Assembly: GCA_934277975.1 (NCBI GenBank)
Contig: CAKQWE010000001.1
Location: 1 to 64,000, forward strand
Origin: an uncultured Spirochaetales bacterium
Lineage (GTDB): Bacteria; Spirochaetota; Spirochaetia; Sphaerochaetales; Sphaerochaetaceae
Direction: 5' to 3'
DNA: 64,000 nt
The position numbers and the translations under genes were made by a program. This document shows, piece after piece, positions 57,540 through 64,000 of this stretch (position 1 is the first letter of the stretch; each line of letters begins with the position of its first letter). Below the pieces are notes generated by a model. That model saw nothing but the letters and a program-made list of their open reading frames with translations, was not told where the DNA came from and searched no databases.

Positions 57540-57598
57540 TCCATATGCCACACGGATACCTTGAACAAAACAACCCGTTGCACTAAGCTTAAAGCACA

Positions 57599-58534
57599 AT
57601 GATAAAAAAACATATTGAAGACCAGCTTCTTGCAGAACACCTGAGCAGGATAGCTGAAGATGGCAGGCAGGTAATGTTGCTAGCTGATGGCCAGATCCGT
57701 CTTACAGGCTTAGGCGGAACCACTATGGTGAACCAGATGCGCGCAAACCACGGCCTTGGTATATTGGAGACCCTTGTTCTGGGTCAGGCATACATAGCCG
57801 CAGGGCTTATGGCATCGTCTGTGAAGGGAAACGACAGGATTCAGCTCTCAGTCGAGTGCGGAGGCCCAATAGGCGGCGTATACGTGGAATCCTGGGCGTG
57901 CGGAGCCGTAAGGGGCTACCTCAAGAACAATCCAATACATATAGACAAACCACTTGAAAGCGCAGACCTGTCCCTACTCTACGGACCAGGATTCATAAGC
58001 GTATCCAAAATACTCGAAAGGTCCAAGACACCGTTCACGGGACAGACCATGATGCAATATGGAGACCTTGCAAAGGACCTTGCCCTCTACTACAACGAAA
58101 GCGAACAGACACCAACCATGTTCTCCCTTGGCATACACTTCGACAAGGACGGACGTGTGATGGGAGCCGGAGGGCTGTTCCTTCAGGCCATGCCGGGCTG
58201 CGACGACAAAATACTGGATGAACTCCAGGCAAAGAGCGCAGGCCTTCCATCCATAGCGAAGGCACTTGCAAACGGTCAGACCGTCCAGGACTACTGTGCA
58301 AACGTCTTTGCAGACTACGGCATACAGAACCTTGCAAGCGAGCCTGTGGCGTTCTCATGCCCTTGCAACAGAGAGAACTTTGCAACGTTCCTTTCAAGGC
58401 TTCCATTGGAAGAGAAGAAGGCCATACTACAAGCAGGGAAGTTTCCACTGGAGCTCCAGTGCTTCAACTGCGGTACGACATACGGCTTCGATGAAGAGGA
58501 AGTGAAGCGCATCTTCGATTCCAACGTGAAATAG
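57599..58534 (+). CDS. hslO: Redox-regulated chaperone Hsp33
   Basis: The 311-residue protein has the Hsp33 zinc centre near its C terminus: SCPCNREN (CxC) and LQCFNCGTTYGF (CxxC). Upstream motifs include LLADGQIRLTG and VECGGPIGGVYVES. Under oxidative stress the four Cys release zinc and the protein unfolds into an active holdase in the cytoplasm. It is followed 38 bp later by rlmKL on the same strand. Confidence 0.92.
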   Translation: MIKKHIEDQLLAEHLSRIAEDGRQVMLLADGQIRLTGLGGTTMVNQMRANHGLGILETLVLGQAYIAAGLMASSVKGNDRIQLSVECGGPIGGVYVESWACGAVRGYLKNNPIHIDKPLESADLSLLYGPGFISVSKILERSKTPFTGQTMMQYGDLAKDLALYYNESEQTPTMFSLGIHFDKDGRVMGAGGLFLQAMPGCDDKILDELQAKSAGLPSIAKALANGQTVQDYCANVFADYGIQNLASEPVAFSCPCNRENFATFLSRLPLEEKKAILQAGKFPLELQCFNCGTTYGFDEEEVKRIFDSNVK

Positions 58535-58572
58535 CAGAACGAAGAAAACACACGGAAACATAGGAGAAATAT

Positions 58573-60828
58573 ATGATTTTCTTTGCATCGGCATCCGCCA
58601 ACCAGAATGACCTTGTAGAAAAAGAAGCCATAGAAGCGGGTGCGACCGACACGAACGTAAGCTCAGGTGGAGTGGAATTCTCCGCAGACCTTGAGACGGC
58701 ATACCGTTTCAGCATGTGGACGAGAAGTGCAACAAGGCTTCTGGTGCTGATCCACCGCTACGACAAGCTGGAATCCACGGATGAGCTATACGAGCATTCC
58801 AAGACCCTTCCATGGGAGAACTGGCTCAGTCCTGAAAAGACGTTCGCCATAACGGAGACCGTATCTGACTGCCGTTGGATACGAAACAGCCATTTTGCAT
58901 CCCTACGGCTCAAGGATGCAATCGTTGAAAGATGCAGGGACAACTACAACGGAGAGCGCCCATCGGTTGACAGGGACAATCCAGACATCGTCTTCCATCT
59001 TCATGTAAACCGCAACCTCGTAAGCTGGTACGTGGACTTCGCAGGGCGAGACCTCTCGCACAGGGGCTACAGGACCTCTCAGACGCAGGCCGTCATGGGA
59101 GAGTTCATGGCTGCATCCCTTCTCTACCGCAGCGACTGGTACAAGAGACTCAAAACATCGTTCGAAGACGAAAGCGTGGAAGCTCCAACGTTGCTGGATC
59201 CATTCTGCGGAAGCGGCACGATATGCATAGAAGCCGCACTCATGGCATCCAACACCGCACCGGGCCTTCTCAAGGCCGATTCCTTTGCATTCACAAAGCT
59301 CCCAATACACAAACCAGAACTTTGGGAGAAGATCAAAACAGAGGCCCAAAAAGCACAGAAAGAGTGCAGATGCAGAATCATAGGTTGGGACATAGACCCT
59401 CGTGCAGTCGAAATCTCCAACTCCAACGCATTTGCAGCGGACGTGACGGACATGGTCAAGTTCGAAGTCAGAGACTTCACAAAGACAACCCGCGAAGACG
59501 TCCCATCCCAGACGGGCTATATCGTAACCGACCCACCTTACGGAGTAAGGCTTGACAGCGGATCGGCCGCCATACGAAAGCTCTACACAAAGATGGGAGA
59601 GGTGATATGCCAAGTGTTCTCCGGTTGGTCCATAGCGATCCTGTGCGGCAACAGCGAGCTTTTGAGCTTCATAGACCTCAAGCCAAACAGAACAAACACC
59701 CTCTACAACGGCGGTATAGAGTGTCAGGCGGCGCATTACTACATATTCAGCGAGGAAGAACGAAGGAATATGGAGGAAAAGGCCAAGGAAAGGAAGGCTC
59801 AGCGTCTTGCACAGCCGCTCTCACCTGGTGCCCAGATGGCAGCGAACCGTCTCAAGAAGAACCTTGCCACCATTGGAGAGGAGATGAAGAAGCAGGGAGT
59901 CACATCATATCGCCTCTATGATGCGGACATGCCTGAATACAGCGCAGCAATAGATGTATACGAAGGCAAATGGATAAACCTCCAGGAATATGCAGCTCCA
60001 AGCTCCATAGACCCTGATGATGCACAAAGAAGGCTCGAAGAGCTCATACTGGCAACGGAGAGGGTAACAGGCATAGACTACGAGAACATATACGTCAAGC
60101 GCAGGGAGATCCAGAAAGGCGCCAACCAATACATGAGACGGAGTTCAAGCTCCCACTACATGATAGCCAACGAGAACGGACACAAGTTCTTCGTGAACTT
60201 CGCAGACTACCTTGATACGGGGATATTCCTGGACCATAGACCTGTAAGGAAGATGATAGAAGGCATGAGCCGGGACAAGAGGTTCCTCAACCTCTTCTGC
60301 TACACCGCAACGGCTACGGTGTACGCCGCAGCAGGCGGTGCACTGTCCACTGTAAGCGTAGACACAAACGCGAACTATCTCGACTGGGCAATGCGCAACA
60401 TGCAGGCAAACGGCTTCAACACAATGAACCACTTCTTCTACAGGGACGACTGCCTTGCATTCCTTAGGGAGAACAGGGACGTGTTCGACCTCATCTTCTG
60501 CGACCCTCCAACGTTCTCCAACAGCAAAGGACGTGGAAGCTTCGATGTCCAGCGCGACCATGGCTACCTCATCCGCTGCTGCATGAAGCACCTTGCAAAC
60601 GGCGGCACGCTCATATTCTCAACCAACTACACCCGCTTCAAGATGTTCGGCGAGATATACGAGGACTTCATCGTTGAAGACATAACTGACAGCACAATAG
60701 GCGACGACTTCAAGCGCAACAGCAAGATCCACCAGTGCTACCTGATCCGCCACAGAACGGAACAGGCCCAGTACATAGAACCAACCAAAAAGACGGTCCT
60801 TATAAGAAAAGCGGTCAGGAAATCCTGA
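58573..60828 (+). CDS. rlmL: Bifunctional 23S rRNA methyltransferase RlmKL
   Basis: The 751-residue protein joins two methyltransferases. The N-terminal part holds a THUMP domain (about 50-160) and an RlmL catalytic domain (LLDPFCGSGTICIEAALM, VTDPPYGVRL). The C-terminal part is RlmK-like (FLNLFCYTATATVYAAAGG, IFCDPPTFSNSKG). The two domains methylate neighbouring guanines in helix 74 of 23S rRNA (m2G2445 and m7G2069 in E. coli). A connecting region at 400-480 is Lys/Glu-rich. It shares a terminator hairpin with the convergent ABC operon. Confidence 0.92.
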   Translation: MIFFASASANQNDLVEKEAIEAGATDTNVSSGGVEFSADLETAYRFSMWTRSATRLLVLIHRYDKLESTDELYEHSKTLPWENWLSPEKTFAITETVSDCRWIRNSHFASLRLKDAIVERCRDNYNGERPSVDRDNPDIVFHLHVNRNLVSWYVDFAGRDLSHRGYRTSQTQAVMGEFMAASLLYRSDWYKRLKTSFEDESVEAPTLLDPFCGSGTICIEAALMASNTAPGLLKADSFAFTKLPIHKPELWEKIKTEAQKAQKECRCRIIGWDIDPRAVEISNSNAFAADVTDMVKFEVRDFTKTTREDVPSQTGYIVTDPPYGVRLDSGSAAIRKLYTKMGEVICQVFSGWSIAILCGNSELLSFIDLKPNRTNTLYNGGIECQAAHYYIFSEEERRNMEEKAKERKAQRLAQPLSPGAQMAANRLKKNLATIGEEMKKQGVTSYRLYDADMPEYSAAIDVYEGKWINLQEYAAPSSIDPDDAQRRLEELILATERVTGIDYENIYVKRREIQKGANQYMRRSSSSHYMIANENGHKFFVNFADYLDTGIFLDHRPVRKMIEGMSRDKRFLNLFCYTATATVYAAAGGALSTVSVDTNANYLDWAMRNMQANGFNTMNHFFYRDDCLAFLRENRDVFDLIFCDPPTFSNSKGRGSFDVQRDHGYLIRCCMKHLANGGTLIFSTNYTRFKMFGEIYEDFIVEDITDSTIGDDFKRNSKIHQCYLIRHRTEQAQYIEPTKKTVLIRKAVRKS

Positions 60829-60833
60829 CCGCT
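60806..60833 (-). terminator. Terminator of the ABC transporter operon
   Basis: AGCGGTCAGGA pairs with TCCTGACCGCT through 11 bp. On the minus strand the stem is followed by TTTT. The stem overlaps the last codons of rlmKL. Confidence 0.75.
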
Positions 60834-60864
60834 AAAAAGTCCAAACCCTACTGGATTAGATATA

Positions 60865-62619
60865 TCATTCAGTAGCTATCTTCCAACCCTCAGCTTTCTC
60901 ACGAATCTCCATAAAACGACGATACAAACCATCGTGGGCCACAAGCTCGTCATGAGTTCCGCTCTCCACAATCCTACCATCGTCCACGACAAGGATCTGG
61001 TCTGCATTCTGGATTGTCGCAAGCCTATGGGCTATGGTTATTATCGTCTTGCCTTTGGTGAGCTCAGAGATGGCACCTTGTATGAGGTGCTCGTTCTCCG
61101 GGTCTATGCTGGCGGTGACTTCGTCAAGGATTATGATTGGTGCATCCTTGAGGATTGCACGGGCAATGGATATGCGCTGCTTCTCACCGCCGGAGAGCGT
61201 TCCGCCACCCTCGCCCACCACGGTGTCATAGCCGTTTGGAAGCGCCATGATGAAATCGTGGCAACGGGCCTTCTTTGCAGCTTCGATCATTTGGGACTCA
61301 GTGGCATCGGGCTTGCCAAAGCATATGTTGGCACGTATCGTGTCGTTGAAAAGGTATACGTTCTGGAACACCATGGAGATGTTGGAAAGAAGGCTGTCGC
61401 AGGTGAACTCCCTGAGGTCGTGGCCCCCTATGCGAATGCTGCCGTGCTGTGGGTCGTAGAAGCGTGCTATGAGACTGCATATCGTGGTCTTGCCTGATCC
61501 GGACGGCCCAACTATTGCTGTCGTGGTCCTTTCAGGGATCCTGAAACTCACCCCACTTAGAACCTTCCTTGAATCGTAGCCAAAATCCACATCCTTGAAC
61601 TCTATGTCGTAATGGTCCAGTTTCACGTCCTTGCCGTTGGAATCTATTAGATGTTCGCCTTTTAGGGAATCAAGCTGGTTCATTGCATCGTCTATGACAC
61701 CCAACGTATGGGCGCTGTCGCTTATTGGCTCAAGGCTTGCAAAGATACTGAACGAATAGAAGATGAATACGAGTGTCTTGGTCAGATCCATTTGACCGGA
61801 AACACACATGGCCGCCGCTGCGAACGCAAGCCCTACGGAACCGCATTTGAGCGCCAACAGATGCAAGGCGTTCGCCGGCACATAGCCCCATTCTATCTTT
61901 ATGTGTATCCTCTTGCTGTCGCGGACGGCCTTTGTGATGGCATCCATGGAGGCACCACCCTTTCCAAACGACTTCACGACGGACAGCCCTCGTGCATACT
62001 CTATCACGGCACCTGTCATGTCCTCGTTGGCCTTGGCCTCCACAGGGGAGTTGATGCGACTGTAGTGGGATATTACAAGCATGAACCCAAGTGACGCCGC
62101 AGCGGCGACAAGTGCAATCAAAGCCGTCAAAGGACTCACGACAAGCAAGCATACGAAGATGACCAAGAAGTTGAGGTAGCCACCCACGAAGTTGTCTATC
62201 ATCCTTATACCCATGTTCTCAAGTGTGGAGAGCCCTGTCGTTATAGAGCTCAGGATGTTTCCGGTGCTGACCTGTTGGAAGTATCCAAGGGAGACACGCT
62301 TCATGGCATCGCCTACCGCCAAACGGTCGCGTGCCGTAAGCTGATACCCTATGGGTTCCTGGAGCCTTGCCCTGAAATAGTCGAAAAGGAACCTGAAGAA
62401 TACAAGCACAACCTGTATGACAAAGCACTTCCATATCCATGAAGCATCGAATGCAGCCCCTGAACGCACGCTTTCGAACAACTGACCAATCACATAGGCT
62501 GCAAGCGCAATGGGCATGGCAGTGAATATGTGAGAGAAGAAGGTCATCACGAAACCAAGGTAGAGCTTGCCTTTGAACTCACCGCACCAGTTGATTATCC
62601 TCTTTACAGTCCTGAACAT
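60865..62619 (-). CDS. ABC transporter, fused permease-ATPase (IrtB/YbtQ-like)
   Basis: The 584-residue half-transporter has six membrane helices (about 1-320) and an ATPase domain with VGPSGSGKTTICSL, TLSGGEKQRISIARAIL and IIILDEVTASIDPEN. It follows the partner gene with a 3-bp gap, so the two make a heterodimer. This gene pair type (YbtP/YbtQ, IrtA/IrtB) imports Fe-siderophores despite an exporter fold, but many pairs are multidrug exporters; the substrate is open. Confidence 0.85.
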   Translation of the reverse strand: MFRTVKRIINWCGEFKGKLYLGFVMTFFSHIFTAMPIALAAYVIGQLFESVRSGAAFDASWIWKCFVIQVVLVFFRFLFDYFRARLQEPIGYQLTARDRLAVGDAMKRVSLGYFQQVSTGNILSSITTGLSTLENMGIRMIDNFVGGYLNFLVIFVCLLVVSPLTALIALVAAAASLGFMLVISHYSRINSPVEAKANEDMTGAVIEYARGLSVVKSFGKGGASMDAITKAVRDSKRIHIKIEWGYVPANALHLLALKCGSVGLAFAAAAMCVSGQMDLTKTLVFIFYSFSIFASLEPISDSAHTLGVIDDAMNQLDSLKGEHLIDSNGKDVKLDHYDIEFKDVDFGYDSRKVLSGVSFRIPERTTTAIVGPSGSGKTTICSLIARFYDPQHGSIRIGGHDLREFTCDSLLSNISMVFQNVYLFNDTIRANICFGKPDATESQMIEAAKKARCHDFIMALPNGYDTVVGEGGGTLSGGEKQRISIARAILKDAPIIILDEVTASIDPENEHLIQGAISELTKGKTIITIAHRLATIQNADQILVVDDGRIVESGTHDELVAHDGLYRRFMEIREKAEGWKIATE

Positions 62620-62622
62620 GGC

Positions 62623-64000
62623 TCACTCCTCCTTTTCCGCTTTGTTGTCAGTTGACGACACAGCCCAATCCTTGGCTCCAATGTGGGCCCGCCACATGTC
62701 GTTGTACAAAGGACAGGTTCCAAGGAGCTCATCCTGAGTACCCTGTGCAACGATGCGCCCTTCCTTGAGCACCACAATGTTGTCGGCTCCCTTTATAGTG
62801 GACAATCTATGGGCTATGACAAGAAGCATCTTACCCTTGGTGAGGGCGGCTATGCTCTGTTGTATCTTGTCTTCGTTTTCAGGGTCGGTGAAAGCCGTGG
62901 CCTCGTCAAGAATCACGATTGGAGCGTTCTTGAGCATCATCCTTGCAATTGCAATGCGCTGCTTCTCTCCTCCTGAAAGGCGCTTTCCAGCCTCACCGGC
63001 AGAAGTGTCGTAGCCCTGTGGAAGCTTTGCGATGAACTCCTCGCACTGGGCCGCCTTGGCAGCGGCCTTGACCTCTTCGTCAGTTGCGCTTGGATTTCCA
63101 AGCCTTATGTTCTCAAGAAGAGAGCAATTGAACAGGAAGTTGTCCTGAGTCACGAAGCTCACATACTCAGACAACTGACTCAAAGGCATATCCTTGATGT
63201 TCATGCCGCCAATCTCAATGCTTCCCTGCGTAACGTCCCAGAATCGAGCGATGAGCTTTGCAACAGTGGATTTTCCACCACCGGAAGGCCCCACCAAAGC
63301 GGTGAACCCACCCTTTGGCAACGCAAGGTCCACACCATGAAGGACTTCGTCCTTGGAATCACCGGTGTATGAAAAATGCACATCTCTGAGCACGACATCT
63401 GTGTTCTTGACCACAACTCTGTGGCTTGGCTCAGGAAGTTCAGGCATCTCAAGGAACTGCTCAAGATTCTCGACAGTGAACTTCACCTGCCTCATGTTCT
63501 CGGAGAACACCTCCAATTTTGCAAGAGAGCCAACCATCGAAATGGAAAGCATGACCGCAAGGGCGGCCTGGGCAGCCGTTATGGAACCTCCATTGGCAAG
63601 TGCAAGTGCAACCGGGAGGGTTCCTATCAAGGTGGAAGGGAACAGTGCAAAGCTCAGCTTCATTGTCGCAAAGGTGGAGGCAAGCCACTTGACCACAAAG
63701 GTCCTGAAATCCGTTATGGCCCCTGCATACTTCTCATAGGAGACCCCTGCCCTTCCAAACGCCTTTATGACCTCTATCCCCTCCACATATTCGACTATCA
63801 CGCTGTTCATGTACGATGCGCTGTGGTCGTACTTGTCAAAGTTCTTCCCGCTTATCTTGAATGTAAGCCCCATGCACACGAAAGACAAAGGGAACGTGAC
63901 AAGGGAAGCCAAGGCAAGACGCCAGTCTATGGCAGCAAGGGCGACTATGCTCACGATTGGAAGCACCACGTGCCCGCATCCTTCCGGAATCATATGGGCC
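62623..64000 (-). CDS. ABC transporter, fused permease-ATPase (partner subunit), partial
   Basis: At least 456 residues are present; the first membrane helices lie beyond the right edge of the window. The ATPase part has VGPSGGGKSTVAKL, RLSGGEKQRIAIARMML and IVILDEATAFTDPEN. The latter ends FTDPEN as in YbtP/IrtA-like subunits. It is the promoter-proximal partner of the gene at 60865. Confidence 0.85.
   Translation of the reverse strand, partial: AHMIPEGCGHVVLPIVSIVALAAIDWRLALASLVTFPLSFVCMGLTFKISGKNFDKYDHSASYMNSVIVEYVEGIEVIKAFGRAGVSYEKYAGAITDFRTFVVKWLASTFATMKLSFALFPSTLIGTLPVALALANGGSITAAQAALAVMLSISMVGSLAKLEVFSENMRQVKFTVENLEQFLEMPELPEPSHRVVVKNTDVVLRDVHFSYTGDSKDEVLHGVDLALPKGGFTALVGPSGGGKSTVAKLIARFWDVTQGSIEIGGMNIKDMPLSQLSEYVSFVTQDNFLFNCSLLENIRLGNPSATDEEVKAAAKAAQCEEFIAKLPQGYDTSAGEAGKRLSGGEKQRIAIARMMLKNAPIVILDEATAFTDPENEDKIQQSIAALTKGKMLLVIAHRLSTIKGADNIVVLKEGRIVAQGTQDELLGTCPLYNDMWRAHIGAKDWAVSSTDNKAEKEE

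Noticed and set aside
58903..59736. A 277-codon minus-strand frame rich in Val, Tyr and Cys
   Set aside because: It is antisense to rlmKL, whose domains are unmistakable on the plus strand.

Overview
The window most likely comes from an anaerobic, probably gut-associated spirochaete of the Treponema/Sphaerochaeta type. This is inferred from gene content: a PgsB-PgsC-PgsW poly-gamma-glutamate locus, a trimeric electron-bifurcating [FeFe]-hydrogenase (HydABC), diderm-style lipoprotein signal peptides, RlmKL, Hsp33 and a sigma-54 two-component pair. No oxygen-respiration genes, rRNA, tRNA or CRISPR arrays were seen. The sequence is a patchwork of conserved housekeeping operons and accessory DNA: toxin-antitoxin modules, IS relics, miniature elements and broken genes.

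Layout. 0-1.1 kb: a relic gene and a Phd/PIN toxin-antitoxin pair. 1.1-3.9 kb: pgsB-pgsC-pgsW. 4.0-8.6 kb: a divergent nucleoside-salvage locus (HAD nucleotidase, MTA/SAH-type deaminase, purine nucleoside phosphorylase and class II aldolase on the minus strand, MtnA-like sugar-phosphate isomerase on the plus strand). 8.7-10.6 kb: an AbiE-like toxin-antitoxin operon with two palindromic operators. 11.0-12.0 kb: a degenerate RAYT/Y1-transposase-like gene between inverted 9-bp repeat arrays. 12.1-19.8 kb: M48 protease, two lipoproteins, an HTH/PIN pair, a GNAT-YoaP protein, XRE-DUF2975, a cupin gene and an Rrf2 regulator. 20.0-24.1 kb: hydCBA. 24.3-25.1 kb: a short element with ISL3-like ends and a truncated DUF4143 ATPase. 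25.2-31.0 kb: a TetR-led operon with a metallo-beta-lactamase fold protein, two ATC-hydrolase-like proteins, a methyltransferase, an alpha/beta hydrolase and two membrane proteins. 31.3-37.6 kb: orphan Vsr, then a DraG-like hydrolase with a complete ECF transporter, a PfkB kinase and a GntR regulator. 37.8-40.6 kb: DUF3842 plus a ZnuABC-type metal importer. 40.6-42.6 kb: a TetR regulator divergent from a serine-palmitoyltransferase-like enzyme. 42.6-47.5 kb: a degraded zone with IS ends, a 167-bp miniature element, an IS256 fragment and three genes each broken by a one-base frameshift. 47.7-50.9 kb: a PLD-helicase-DUF3427 protein. 51.7-64 kb: RlmD-like methyltransferase, PepF, NtrC/NtrB-like pair, Hsp33, RlmKL and a two-subunit ABC transporter that runs off the right edge.

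How the genes may work together. The 4.0-8.6 kb locus can be read as one pathway: deamination of 5'-deoxyadenosine or methylthioadenosine, phosphorolysis of the resulting inosine-type nucleoside, isomerisation of the sugar 1-phosphate, and aldol cleavage to DHAP plus an aldehyde. That would be a deaminase-dependent form of the DHAP shunt. The 31.8-37.6 kb locus looks like a complete uptake, hydrolysis and phosphorylation route for an unknown riboside-like compound under GntR control. The repetitive DNA is striking: many intergenic gaps carry degenerate tandem arrays with 9-, 10- or 18-bp units, and one such array appears to encode the C-terminal tail of PgsB.
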